Of a stretch of DNA of 64,000 nucleotides, positions 1 to 8,015 are shown piece by piece; the first letter of the stretch is position 1; every line of letters starts with the position of its first letter. The stretch lies in the NCBI GenBank assembly GCA_035505655.1, contig DATJQP010000133.1, positions 7,310 through 71,309 on the forward strand, given 5' to 3'. The notes beneath the pieces are model-generated. The model ran no database searches. It was given only the letters and a program-made list of their open reading frames with translations, and had not been told where the DNA came from. This DNA comes from JAGVPT01 sp035505655. GTDB taxonomy: Bacteria; Bacteroidota; Ignavibacteria; UBA10030; UBA8401. The position numbers and the translations under genes were made by a program.

Positions 1-234
1 CCGAGCGATCTCCTGACGCGCAACATCCTCCGCCTTCTCACGAGCGAGGACCACGTCTCCCCGGACTTCTGCGAAGCCGACTGCATAGACTGCGATGGAG
101 TCGACCGGCGCCTTCATCACCCATGCGGGTGCCCTGCTGCGTTGTGAGGAGACCGCCTCCGGAGGCGCGGTGCATCCCGGTGCACAAAGGATCAGGAGAG
201 ACAGGGAGAAAAGCGCGGATGAGACTTTTATCAT
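1..234 (-). CDS. LPP20-like lipoprotein, N-terminal part (runs off the left edge)
   Basis: An open frame starts with ATG at 232-234 on the minus strand and stays open for 78 codons to the window edge, so the C-terminus is missing. The first ~21 residues are a hydrophobic signal ending in APGC, a loose lipobox, so a lipoprotein is likely. After it comes PAWVMKAPVD, then VYAVGFAEV, then an Ala/Arg/Glu-rich helix (LAREKAEDVARQEIAR). That order (P-x-W, a tyrosine-G strand, then a helix with repeated A and R) is the LPP20 fold signature. The next gene upstream (329-1669) shows the same domain, so the two look like an adjacent paralogous pair at the end of the operon. Function is unknown; LPP20 proteins are envelope lipoproteins, some linked to the flagellum. 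Confidence 0.7.
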   Translation of the reverse strand, partial: MIKVSSALFSLSLLILCAPGCTAPPEAVSSQRSRAPAWVMKAPVDSIAVYAVGFAEVRGDVVLAREKAEDVARQEIAR

Positions 235-328
235 ACAACCCCCCGGATTGAGATGCGAAATGATGCCTCGGATCAGACGGCCGATTCGGGCGAAAGGAAA
301 CGTCTTCCCCGCACGAGAGGTCCCACAC

Positions 329-1669
329 TCAATTTTTAGCCTTTCCGAGAAGCGCAAGGAGATTCTCCTCATCGATCCTCAGAGTCTCGACCGACTTTTC
401 AACCGCATCATCCTTGTTCCTGCCGACTCCCTTTGAGACCGCCGAGAGAGAGCTCATGGTGCCGCCGGTCTGATTATCGATGAGGGTGATCGTGATCGTG
501 GAAGAAACGCTGGTGGAGCCTGCGTCAGCTCCGCCTTCGGTCGAGAGCTGCCCGCTCGCGACCGAGGCTTGCAGCACAAATCGAGACATGTCGACGATCT
601 GATAGCCGGCTCGTCTTACCGCAGCTGCAACGGCTCCCTTTAGCCCGGTTGCCGCCCGGTCGGAGTGCGGGTCGATCCTCAGCGCAAACGCGATCTCAGG
701 GCTTGTGACATTGCAGGAGAATTTCACCGAACACGCATCCAGGTTCCCCGCGAAATCCTTTTCAAGTGTTGGAATCGAAAGGCGGGCGCGGACAAAGTTT
801 CCGATTCCGGCACGCCCCATGATCGCCATGGCAACCACTCCCCCTGCGTCACTCGTGGCCTCTCCTATTTTGACCCCGGAAGATCCTGCAAACGCAAACT
901 TGGCCCCGGGGACCGGAACCAGTGTATCCCCCTCCGCAACCGAGACTTGAAGGGTGAGAGGCTCAGCAAAAACTTCCCCCACCCGCCCTCTTTGACGATC
1001 CCCTTTGATCTTCTTGATTGTGATCTTTGAGAGAATCGATACGATCTCGGAGGTGAGGAGCCGTGGGGCGAGAGAACTCTGCTCTTTGAAAGGAGTCTGA
1101 GCCAGAGCGTCGTAGAGGGCCTGCCGGGGCAGAAGTTCACTGATGAGATCCCTTGCGGTGAGAAGATCCTGCGCCGCATCGGCCACCTTCCCCTGTGCGA
1201 GGCGTTTCTCGCTTGCGCGACGTAATTCGGCCGCCTCCCGTATGTCGGCGTTCAACCCCGCTCCGATCTCTTCTGCAAATTTTTTTCTGTCAAGGACGGC
1301 AAGGGCGTACGTCATTTGCGCGGCGGTATCAAAGGCTGTGAGCGGAACCTCGACTCCGGAAAGCTCCTCGTCCACGATCGATGAGGATCGGATCCGGAAG
1401 TCCGCGTACGATTCATCATTCTCATCCAAATGATAACTCTCCTCGACTCTCCGCGATTCAATCTGGACCCGCAATCGGAGTTGAGCGGCAATGTCCGCCT
1501 GCGCAAGCCGTTTCGCCGCCTCGAGCCCGGTCGATCCATCTCCGGATCCAACACCGATCAGATATGTCGCCGGCGGGTAGTCTCTGTGGGTATGGGTGAC
1601 GGCCCACTCCGGCACCTGTCCCAGGAGGGAGATTCGAACGAGAAGAACGCCCGCTAGGATAGCCTTCAT
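329..1669 (-). CDS. LPP20-domain exported protein
   Basis: This 446-residue protein has a short hydrophobic N-terminus (about residues 1-18), followed directly by PEWAV at 20-24, YLIGVGSGDG near 36-45 and a long Ala/Arg-rich helix. These are the LPP20 domain elements. The middle (about 140-200) is helical and charged, and the C-terminal half is Gly/Ala/Ser-rich beta sequence. No lipobox cysteine is visible, unlike the partial neighbour at 1-234, so it is probably periplasmic rather than lipidated. It lies 16 bp after the Ig-like lipoprotein gene and belongs to the minus-strand envelope operon. Precise function is unknown. Confidence 0.72.
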   Translation of the reverse strand: MKAILAGVLLVRISLLGQVPEWAVTHTHRDYPPATYLIGVGSGDGSTGLEAAKRLAQADIAAQLRLRVQIESRRVEESYHLDENDESYADFRIRSSSIVDEELSGVEVPLTAFDTAAQMTYALAVLDRKKFAEEIGAGLNADIREAAELRRASEKRLAQGKVADAAQDLLTARDLISELLPRQALYDALAQTPFKEQSSLAPRLLTSEIVSILSKITIKKIKGDRQRGRVGEVFAEPLTLQVSVAEGDTLVPVPGAKFAFAGSSGVKIGEATSDAGGVVAMAIMGRAGIGNFVRARLSIPTLEKDFAGNLDACSVKFSCNVTSPEIAFALRIDPHSDRAATGLKGAVAAAVRRAGYQIVDMSRFVLQASVASGQLSTEGGADAGSTSVSSTITITLIDNQTGGTMSSLSAVSKGVGRNKDDAVEKSVETLRIDEENLLALLGKAKN

Positions 1670-1685
1670 TGCACCCCGCCGGGCG

Positions 1686-2792
1686 TCAGAAGCCCGTGAC
1701 GAACGAGAAGGTGTATGGATTCTTCATCGGCGTCCCGTTCTTGGCCTTCAGGCCGGTCGAGACCGTCACCACATAGGTCGTGCCCGGCGCAAGAGCAGAT
1801 GACGGAGCAAAGGTGAATCCCGATCCTCCGAAATTGATGCTGCCGGCCACCGCTGGAGCGATCGAGAAGGATGACGCGATAGTGGTTGAATCGATGAGAA
1901 AATTGCATGAGATGTAGATTTGAGCAGTCGTGCTCACCCCGTTTCCGGTCGGATAGCCGTACGTCACCTCGTACGGAGCCGTGGTGAACGATAGCGAATA
2001 CGGCGCCGTCAGTGCGTGCCCGTTAACATCCTTCACGCTCGCCGCAACAGTGGCGGTGTATTTAGTCTCCGACGCGAGAGACGTCGCGTTGCCAATGTTC
2101 CAGGATAATCCCCAATAGCCGTAGTAGACCGACGTAGCTCCCGTAACGGAAGGCGAAATAGAGAACGCCCCGGCGACGCTCCCGGTATCGACCGGCGCGT
2201 TGAACCTGAGCGTGATACCAGCATTGATGGGAGAGATTGCCGTGTCGCCGTTCATCGGGTAACTATCCATCACACGAAAGTAGGGCTCGGGCGTGAACGA
2301 GAAGGTGACCGTCGACCCGAGCGTGTCGCCGTAGATGTCCTCCGTCGACGGCCCGATGGAGATCGTATATTGCTGCCCTACCGCGAAATAGGGATAGTAG
2401 ATCTGGTAGCTGGCCGGAAACCGGCTGTCGAGGGATGCGTCATTGACGTACGCCAGCCAGAGAGGAGTAGGCGTGAGTGGAAAATCAAAGGTCGTCCCTT
2501 CCACTGGCGCCGCACGCGTGGTGTCGATGAAGACCGAACTGTTGCTCGGGGAAATCGAGACTGCATGGATGACGGAATAGGTGTTCATCAGCGTGTTGAA
2601 GCGGATGATGACGACATTCCCGGGCGACATGATGTTGGGGCCGATCGCGCCCGGCCACGGATCCGTCCAGACCACGGAGGGCGGGACGTTGGTCGAGCCG
2701 GATGTCTGGAGCGAACTCGTCGGGTTCGAATCGCATCCCGCGATAACTGCGGCGAGGACGATCAACCAACAATAGTTCTTCATAAGCTTCAT
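1686..2792 (-). CDS. Lipoprotein with three bacterial Ig-like (Big_5/SbsA-like) domains
   Basis: A 368-residue secreted lipoprotein. Residues 1-20 form a signal with lipobox VIAGC (Cys20). The rest is beta-rich in three repeats of about 100 residues, each opening with a proline/aromatic strand and then a pattern like I-x-I-R-F-N or I-T-L-R-F-N: near 36-165, 170-270 and 273-368. The later repeats end in F-x-F-T or F-x-F-V strands. This spacing is typical of Big_5 domains, which occur as stalks or adhesin spacers on surface proteins. The start at 2792 follows a purine-rich AGGAGGGAG by only a few bases; Met4 at 2783 is an equally reasonable start with better spacing. Probably surface or periplasm-facing. 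Confidence 0.8.
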   Translation of the reverse strand: MKLMKNYCWLIVLAAVIAGCDSNPTSSLQTSGSTNVPPSVVWTDPWPGAIGPNIMSPGNVVIIRFNTLMNTYSVIHAVSISPSNSSVFIDTTRAAPVEGTTFDFPLTPTPLWLAYVNDASLDSRFPASYQIYYPYFAVGQQYTISIGPSTEDIYGDTLGSTVTFSFTPEPYFRVMDSYPMNGDTAISPINAGITLRFNAPVDTGSVAGAFSISPSVTGATSVYYGYWGLSWNIGNATSLASETKYTATVAASVKDVNGHALTAPYSLSFTTAPYEVTYGYPTGNGVSTTAQIYISCNFLIDSTTIASSFSIAPAVAGSINFGGSGFTFAPSSALAPGTTYVVTVSTGLKAKNGTPMKNPYTFSFVTGF

Positions 2793-2842
2793 CTCCCTCC
2801 TCCTTCAAACGTCGGCGATGACCGAGTGCCCATGATACGAGA

Positions 2843-4135
2843 TCAGTCCACGGCGAGCATGAGGAGCTTCCGGTTGGCACTTACGCGTCTCAGCTTTCCC
2901 GCCGCAAAGTTCTGCGCGAATTCCTTTTTCAATGCCAGAAAGAACACCGAAGAATTCTGATAGTCCTGGTTCGTAACCCAGACAAGGTAGTCCATCGTCT
3001 TGTCGCTCACGACATTCTCCTTGACCCGGCTGCAGAGCTTCTTCAGGCTCAGGAGCGCGGCCGGCGAAAGCTCGTCCTTTGCGTCGCCGCTGAAGGTGCC
3101 GGTGATGTTGAAGATGACTTTGTACTGAACCCCGTTCTTCATATCGTCGGTCCAGTAGTTGTTGATGCGGCTCATGACGTTGTTGAGCGCATTCGTGATC
3201 GCCGCTTCGACGAGAGCCTCTTCGGGCGCCGCGGACTCATCACTGTAGCCCGTTTCCGTTCCGAGAAGCCTGGCGGTCGTTGTCTCGTAGGCTCTCACGG
3301 AGACTGAGGCCTTGTGGACGTTCGTCGATCCGACCATCCTGCTTTGGAGGTCGATCGAATAGGTGATATAGACGTCGCTCCCGACCGTGAGCGCGATCGC
3401 GTACGACATATCCTCGTCTCCCCCCTTGAGCGTCATCTGCGATTTTTGCTGCTGATAGATCTGCTCGGCCTGCTCGGGGGCGATGACGTTGTATTTTTTT
3501 GCCGTGAGGTATGACTCGATCGTCGCAGCACCTTGCTTCAGGACCGGATCCTTCTCGAGCATCTCCAGAGGACTCTCTCCCGGTTTCACGGCGGGAAGAG
3601 CCATGAGCGTCGGCATGCCGATCTCCTCGGCAACTTCCGATGACGACGTGATGATGCCCTTCTGAATGAGGGCATCCTTGATCGCTTTGACGTTGACGCG
3701 GAATTGCTTCTCAACCTTCAGCTTGTCTCCTCCGGCCATTCGCACCCGGCTGTCGAGCGACGAAGCCTCCCACGAGATGAACTTCGTGATGTTCTCGTCC
3801 GCGAAAAAATCGTTCGCGATGGTCTGGAACTTCGTCTTGTCCTCGTCAGTCTTCAAGACGCCGTCGAACCCGCTCCCGCCGTAGAGGACGAAGTAAATGG
3901 CGGATTTCCGTGCATCCATCTCGGCGAGCTTCAACGATTCTTCTTCCTTGAACCCGAATAGCCCGCTCACTCCGCCGATCCCCTTTGCGCGGATGAGCAC
4001 TTCGGCCGACCCGTTCGCCTCGACAAAGGTGGCCTCCCGCGACTCGGGGAGGTTCCCCTGAGCTTTTGCCGGACCGGCGACACAAACGACAAGAGCAATT
4101 ACGAGGAGCAGTGATAAGCAGACCGTCTTTGGCAT
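2843..4135 (-). CDS. Exported protein of unknown function (possibly DUF6175-like)
   Basis: A 430-residue protein with a clear Sec signal (1-25) ending in AKA before Gln26. After it comes a beta/alpha segment with VEANGSAEVLIRAKG (about 38-52) and an Ala-rich helix, then a region around 180-310 that looks like a nucleotide-independent alpha/beta fold with YAIALTVGSDVYITYS. The C-terminal 80 residues form another mixed domain. The pattern recalls the DUF6175 proteins seen in FCB bacteria, but I cannot confirm that without a profile search. It lies between a barrel-like protein and an Ig-like lipoprotein, so an envelope role is likely. Confidence 0.6.
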   Translation of the reverse strand: MPKTVCLSLLLVIALVVCVAGPAKAQGNLPESREATFVEANGSAEVLIRAKGIGGVSGLFGFKEEESLKLAEMDARKSAIYFVLYGGSGFDGVLKTDEDKTKFQTIANDFFADENITKFISWEASSLDSRVRMAGGDKLKVEKQFRVNVKAIKDALIQKGIITSSSEVAEEIGMPTLMALPAVKPGESPLEMLEKDPVLKQGAATIESYLTAKKYNVIAPEQAEQIYQQQKSQMTLKGGDEDMSYAIALTVGSDVYITYSIDLQSRMVGSTNVHKASVSVRAYETTTARLLGTETGYSDESAAPEEALVEAAITNALNNVMSRINNYWTDDMKNGVQYKVIFNITGTFSGDAKDELSPAALLSLKKLCSRVKENVVSDKTMDYLVWVTNQDYQNSSVFFLALKKEFAQNFAAGKLRRVSANRKLLMLAVD

Positions 4136-4181
4136 GAGAGTTCTCCGTAGATGTTCAGAATTCGAAAATTCCGACGCACCC

Positions 4182-5954
4182 TCACTTCAGCGAAGGAAGG
4201 GCATAGTTGACCCATAGGTAGAATCCGAGCCCGGAATACTTGACGTCCGGACCGGTAACGCTGCTGTTCCTGAAATCTCTCCCGTTGGAATCGGTGACGT
4301 CCGCGCTCCACGAACTGCTCGTGCCGAACAGGTTGTACTCCGCCCCTGCTCCCAGCGAGAGGACCGGTGTGATGTAGACCTCAAGCGCGGCGCGGCCGTC
4401 GAGTCCGATGTTTCCGTTGGTCAGTCTGTACGTGCCACCGTCGTTCCCGTCGACGGTGAACCGGGTGAGAGCGTACTTGACATCGGCCTGGAAGAGAAGG
4501 CCAAACCTCCGGAAGTAGAATTTCTTCAGGAGGCCGAAGTTGACATATCCGGTCAGCCCGGGACCGATGTCAGAGCTGTCAAGCAAGCCCTCGTTTGAAT
4601 AATAGATCTGGCCGTCAACGGTGGTGATACCAATCGCGCCCCCCAGGTTCAGCCAGAGCTCCGGCACCCGGGTCGCATTCGCCAGGTCTGCCTGAAATGA
4701 GAGAGCGACACCGTACGCGGTCTTGCTCCCAGAGGTGATCGTTGTCCCGAAGTACGTGTTGGGGACGTCGAAACCGGTCGACGTCGTGTTGTCAAAGGTC
4801 GAAATCCTCACCGGGAATGCTGCAAACGAGACGAGTCCGTTGATGCCGAGCATCGGAAGTTCGGTGAGGCTGAGTCCTTCCGAGTAGCCCGTGCCCGTTA
4901 TCGTTTGGGCATAGGATTCCGCGGTTTCGTCTTTCGCGTTGTCCCCAACTTCCCTGATTTTCACGAACCCTCGCTTCACCCTCGCCACGTCCCCCTTGTC
5001 GGTTTCCTGCAATTCTTCGACCCAGTACGTGTCGTCAAGTCCGACACCCTCTCTGCTCCCAAGGTTTAACTTCACTCCGAAGAAGGTTGTTCCGGTCACC
5101 TCTCCGGTGAGATGGAAAGCCTCCATCTTTTTGGTCTCAACCTGGATGTTGAGCGTGCTCGCGTCGACCGCGTTTTTGAACGCCGCGAAGTCGGCCGAGC
5201 CGTCGTCCTCGATCCTTCGGCCGTCGAACGTCTCATCCTCGTGAACCGTGCTTCGGACGATCGGCTCGCCGCTCCATCCGGCGGCGACTCCCGCAAAAGC
5301 GACGCTCGCGTTGTTGTTCCTATCCACGTTGAGTTTATACCACAGGAGGCCGAGACGAACCGAATAGCTAAACTCCGTGAGGGGAATCCTTCGTACGACT
5401 CTACCGTAGTCGTTCTTTACCTCACGGAAACCCTTAGCGACCCGCCGGTTGCACGTCTCGAGGTAAGGTATATAGAAGAACCCGGAGTTGAGGATCGCTT
5501 CGAGCTGGGAGGCGCTCATGCCGGCGGCCTTCGCTTTCGTGGCAAGGAAAGTGTTTCGATCTTCGTCGCTCAGGTTCTGTTTGCTGAGAAGTTCCTTATT
5601 GATGTCCAGGATACGGAGAAGCTGCGGGGCAAGCGTGCTGTCGAGCACCGGGGTGATTCGGTCCGGTGCGAGAGACTCCATCCCCGAAGCCGCCGCCCCG
5701 AAAGACGCGGTGACGTTCTCCGGCAGAGGCGCGTAGTTGAACCGGGCGAAGTTGATGCTCCGCGAAAGGGCGCTGAGAACATAGTCGTTCTGTTCAGTCG
5801 AGAGTCCCGCCCCGGCGGGGGCGAGGACCCTGTCGACGAACGAGACGACCTTTTTCTTGTACGGCTGGCCGGATTGGGAGAAGACAACGAGCGGCGAGAC
5901 AAAGAGGAGTGTGAAAATTACCCCTGATGTGAACCAACGAGACCGGATATTCAT
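4182..5954 (-). CDS. Exported outer-membrane protein with C-terminal beta-barrel-like region
   Basis: I place the start at Met with codon 5952-5954, because MNIRSRWFTSG begins a clean signal peptide (charged start, hydrophobic 8-25, then FSQSG). A longer frame is open upstream to 6041 but reads into the tRNA-derived repeat and has no signal character. The mature protein (about 565 residues) has an N-terminal mixed region with many Asn/Arg. From about residue 375 there are alternating amphipathic strands (LWLNLGGAIG, YVNFGLLKKF, LLFQADVKYA, SLGAGAEYNL, LGFYLWVNYA). It ends near a C-terminal strand, as in barrels. It is the first protein gene after tRNA-Val with no visible terminator between, so it may share the tRNA transcript. 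Function unknown. Confidence 0.7.
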   Translation of the reverse strand: MNIRSRWFTSGVIFTLLFVSPLVVFSQSGQPYKKKVVSFVDRVLAPAGAGLSTEQNDYVLSALSRSINFARFNYAPLPENVTASFGAAASGMESLAPDRITPVLDSTLAPQLLRILDINKELLSKQNLSDEDRNTFLATKAKAAGMSASQLEAILNSGFFYIPYLETCNRRVAKGFREVKNDYGRVVRRIPLTEFSYSVRLGLLWYKLNVDRNNNASVAFAGVAAGWSGEPIVRSTVHEDETFDGRRIEDDGSADFAAFKNAVDASTLNIQVETKKMEAFHLTGEVTGTTFFGVKLNLGSREGVGLDDTYWVEELQETDKGDVARVKRGFVKIREVGDNAKDETAESYAQTITGTGYSEGLSLTELPMLGINGLVSFAAFPVRISTFDNTTSTGFDVPNTYFGTTITSGSKTAYGVALSFQADLANATRVPELWLNLGGAIGITTVDGQIYYSNEGLLDSSDIGPGLTGYVNFGLLKKFYFRRFGLLFQADVKYALTRFTVDGNDGGTYRLTNGNIGLDGRAALEVYITPVLSLGAGAEYNLFGTSSSWSADVTDSNGRDFRNSSVTGPDVKYSGLGFYLWVNYALPSLK

Positions 5955-5996
5955 GGCGCTGAAAACGAATGTCGAACAGACAAAACCCGACGCGAA

Positions 5997-6122
5997 GGCT
6001 ACTCGTGGACGCTGTAGGGTTCGAATGCGCCTTTGGCGCACTTCGCTGTGAAACGCTCAGCCTACTTGTGGACGCTGTAGGGCTCGAATGCGCCTTCGGC
6101 GCACTTCGCTGTGAAACGCTCA
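5997..6122 (-). repeat. Two 63-bp tandem repeats containing the tRNA-Val 3' end
   Basis: Units at 5997-6059 and 6060-6122 are nearly identical. The first 29 bases of a third unit (6123-6151) continue into the tRNA-Val gene itself. In the sense of the tRNA, each unit carries the last 20 nucleotides of the tRNA (from the T-loop TTCGA to the discriminator), a short spacer and a hairpin with arms TGCGCC and GGCGCA around a 3-base loop. The two units differ at the loop (TTT versus TTC on the plus strand) and at a few other bases. The arrangement recalls the rtT repeats that follow tyrT in Escherichia coli. Confidence 0.9.
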
Positions 6123-6131
6123 GCCTACTTG

Positions 6132-6206
6132 TGGACGCTGTAGGGCTCGAACCTACGACCTATGCCTTGTAAGGGCATCGCTCTAAACCAACTGAGCTAA
6201 GCGTCC
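6132..6206 (-). tRNA. tRNA-Val (anticodon UAC)
   Basis: A 75-nt cloverleaf on the minus strand. The acceptor arms GGACGCT and AGCGTCC pair over 7 bp with discriminator A. The D arm has GCTC/GAGC around AGTTGGTTTA. The anticodon arm ATGCC/GGCAT holds the loop CTTACAA, giving anticodon TAC. The T arm GTAGG/CCTAC holds the loop TTCGAGC. CCA is not encoded. The 20 bases at its 3' end recur twice just downstream. Confidence 0.95.
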
Positions 6207-6249
6207 GTGCGACAGGGTTCCCCCTCGTCAGGTCATAGAACTCACTGCC

Positions 6250-6278
6250 AAGTTAACGAAAAAGGTTCGCGGAATCAA
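6250..6278 (-). promoter_or_regulatory. Probable sigma-70-type promoter for tRNA-Val
   Basis: On the minus strand TTGATT (6273-6278) is followed after 17 bp by TAACTT (6250-6255). The predicted start near 6243 lies about 37 bases before the tRNA 5' end. Because no terminator separates the tRNA, the repeats and the barrel gene, this promoter could also serve the envelope operon. Confidence 0.5.
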
Positions 6279-6318
6279 GGATGACTCCTTTATGGCTACT
6301 ACCTTCTTCCAAAAACAA

Positions 6319-6338
6319 AGCCCCGCTCATGCGGGGCT
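6319..6338 (-). terminator. Rho-independent terminator after the small membrane protein gene
   Basis: AGCCCCGC and GCGGGGCT pair over 8 bp around TCAT. Read on the minus strand the stem is followed by TTTGTTTTTGG, a near-continuous T tract. It lies about 30 bases beyond the stop of the 6369-6719 gene. Confidence 0.85.
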
Positions 6339-6368
6339 CCGGAGGCTTGCGTTATGGAAAGCGTGAAG

Positions 6369-6719
6369 CTAGTGCGGCTCGTTCATTTTCTTCGATGCGA
6401 TGAAATAGAAGACAATCAGTCCGATCCCACCGAAAATAAGTATCACGCTTGGATAGATCATCTCCCCGAGGTTGTACCAGTTGTAAAGGATCCCCGCAAT
6501 GAGAATTCCGCATCCCAAAAAGATCGCAATCAATCCCCATTTCAGGTTGGAGAGTGGGTTGATCGCGAATGCCTGTCGTTTGTATAGTTCTTTGTAATCG
6601 GCCGGGTTCAGCCCTTTGTCGATAATTGTGATTCTTTCCCTGTGCCTGGTGTCTGTGAACTTCCAGAAAACAGTTCCGCAGACAATAAATAGGGTAATGG
6701 GAACCAGTATTCCGATCAT
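6369..6719 (-). CDS. Small multi-pass membrane protein (DUF6249-like)
   Basis: A 116-residue protein with one hydrophobic segment at about 2-20 and two at about 60-80 and 85-108. A charged linker with KFTDTRHRERITIIDKGL follows the first segment. A membrane segment, an R-x-R/K-x-x-I-I-D-K-G-L-x-P motif and a pair of C-terminal helices are typical of DUF6249 proteins. In many Bacteroidota these lie next to ECF sigma/anti-sigma genes. Here it is divergent from such a pair and its promoter matches the sigma gene's promoter element for element, so it is probably part of that regulon. Role unknown. Confidence 0.72.
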   Translation of the reverse strand: MIGILVPITLFIVCGTVFWKFTDTRHRERITIIDKGLNPADYKELYKRQAFAINPLSNLKWGLIAIFLGCGILIAGILYNWYNLGEMIYPSVILIFGGIGLIVFYFIASKKMNEPH

Positions 6720-6767
6720 CGGATGCTCCTTCTGAGGTTATTTGATGTTCGTTGACCTCTTTACTAA

Positions 6768-6797
6768 CTTTGACTTGGAAACCGGGTTGAAGGTTGC
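6768..6797 (-). promoter_or_regulatory. ECF-type promoter of the small membrane protein gene
   Basis: Read on the minus strand: GCAACCTT (6790-6797), 15 bp, GTCAAAG (6768-6774). The AAC core in the -35 and GTC in the -10 are the hallmarks of ECF sigma promoters. The element mirrors the plus-strand promoter at 6820-6849, with the same -35, spacer length and -10 core. Confidence 0.75.
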
Positions 6798-6819
6798 GTG
6801 AAAAACAATTTCCCCTCCG

Positions 6820-6849
6820 GCAACCTTAGATCGGGTTTTCAAGTCTAAA
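6820..6849 (+). promoter_or_regulatory. ECF-type promoter of the sigma factor gene (autoregulation)
   Basis: GCAACCTT (6820-6827), 15 bp, GTCTAAA (6843-6849), ending 27 bp before the sigma factor start codon. It is identical in -35 and spacer length to the divergent promoter at 6768-6797. This suggests that the ECF factor drives both its own operon and the membrane protein gene. Confidence 0.75.
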
Positions 6850-6876
6850 GAGGTATACACACTTTCCGCGGAATTA

Positions 6877-7458
6877 ATGGAATCGCTGTCCGACGACGAG
6901 ATCATCAGGCGGGTTCTGGGCGGCAGTACGCGTTCATTTGCCGATCTCGTGGAGCGTCATCAGGACAAGGCGATGACCCTTGCAACGCGGATGCTGCGAA
7001 ACAGAGAGGAGGCGGAAGAGGCGGTTCAGGATGCTTTTGTGAGGGCGTTCAACGGGCTCCAACGGTTCGAAAAGCGCTCTCGATTCTCGACCTGGTTCTA
7101 CCGGATTGTGTTCAACGTCTGTTCGACGGCGTTGTCGAAACGGGGAGAGCTGCGGCACCTTTCATCCGAAGGAGCGGAGGAGGAAGGTGGAGTCGAAATT
7201 CCGGATCTCACCGAGATGCCCGATGCAATCGTCGAGGGGGAAGATTTTCGACGGCATGTCCTCGATGCAATGAATGGACTTCCGCCCCTCTACAGTGGGA
7301 TCGTGACGATGTTTTATCTTGACGATTTAGGCTACGAAGAAATTGCCGCGATCACCGGATCGCCCCTTGGAACCGTCAAAGCGCGCCTGTTTCGCGCACG
7401 CGCCATGCTGCGCGAAGGAATTCTTCAACGAACCGGCACAAAGGAGTTTGCGCGATGA
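6877..7458 (+). CDS. ECF-family RNA polymerase sigma factor (RpoE-like)
   Basis: A 193-residue sigma factor. Region 2 spans about 18-85: RNREEAEEAVQDAFVRAF is the core-binding helix, followed by FSTWFYRIVFNVC, the -10 recognition helix. Region 4 spans about 130-183, with the helix-turn-helix LGYEEIAAITGSPLGTVKAR that reads the -35. Length is normal for the ECF group, and no extra C-terminal domain is present. Its stop overlaps the anti-sigma start by ATGA, so the two are translationally coupled. The two matched ECF promoters upstream suggest autoregulation. The trigger is unknown; a zinc-type anti-sigma partner suggests an envelope or redox signal. Confidence 0.95.
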   Translation: MESLSDDEIIRRVLGGSTRSFADLVERHQDKAMTLATRMLRNREEAEEAVQDAFVRAFNGLQRFEKRSRFSTWFYRIVFNVCSTALSKRGELRHLSSEGAEEEGGVEIPDLTEMPDAIVEGEDFRRHVLDAMNGLPPLYSGIVTMFYLDDLGYEEIAAITGSPLGTVKARLFRARAMLREGILQRTGTKEFAR

Positions 7459-8015
7459 TCCATCCGAAGGCGAATGAGCTTTTTGAATTCATCGACAACC
7501 GGCTCGAGAAGGATCGGGCTGAAGAGGTGATGAAGCACCTGGAGGGATGTCCTCTCTGCCGGCGGAAGGTTGAGCTTGAACGATCGACACGGATCGTCGT
7601 GCACGATGAGCCCCTTGTCAATGTAAGGAGAGGATTCTCAGCCTCGGTGATGGTGAGACTTGTAACGCCAACCCGCGATCCGCTGGCATTGAGGATTCTC
7701 GGCAAGTTGGGGGGCTTTGTTGCCATGCTCGTCGTCCTTGCGGTGATCGGCTTCGCGATTTTCAAGGCCTCCGGGGTTACCGAAAAACCCGACACGACTC
7801 CCTCTGCAGTGCCACAAGTCGTTGCCCCGCTCTCCACGCTCTATGAAAATGGAATAGAGGCAATCGATCACCAGACCTTAACGATTGCGCAGACGATTGA
7901 AAACGCCGGCGATGCAAAGTTCTGGAGGACGGTGATGATCACGGTATTGACGATTGGCATTTTGAGCGCGGCGGATAAATTGTTCGGCAAGCGGTTTGTC
8001 AGACTGAAGCAGTGA
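7455..8015 (+). CDS. Membrane-anchored anti-sigma factor with zinc-finger (ZAS) motif
   Basis: A 186-residue protein. The N-terminal cytoplasmic domain has the zinc anti-sigma motif H28-x3-C32-x2-C35 (HLEGCPLC), expected to hold the sigma factor inactive. One strong membrane helix lies at about 85-104 and a weaker hydrophobic stretch at about 160-174. The segment between is Thr/Pro-rich and probably extracytoplasmic. It starts inside the stop of the sigma gene (ATGA). Release of sigma would require proteolysis or a conformational signal; the protease is not in this window. Confidence 0.9.
   Translation: MIHPKANELFEFIDNRLEKDRAEEVMKHLEGCPLCRRKVELERSTRIVVHDEPLVNVRRGFSASVMVRLVTPTRDPLALRILGKLGGFVAMLVVLAVIGFAIFKASGVTEKPDTTPSAVPQVVAPLSTLYENGIEAIDHQTLTIAQTIENAGDAKFWRTVMITVLTIGILSAADKLFGKRFVRLKQ

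Noticed and set aside
38..436. Frames on both strands at the left edge (about 38-328 minus, 95-436 plus)
   Set aside because: They overlap the real LPP20-type gene and its start and have proline/arginine-rich shadow composition.
6123..6206. tRNA-Val 3'-end copies as attachment sites of an integrated element
   Set aside because: The copies are only 63 bp apart and no integrase or foreign gene lies between or beside them, so an island boundary is unlikely.
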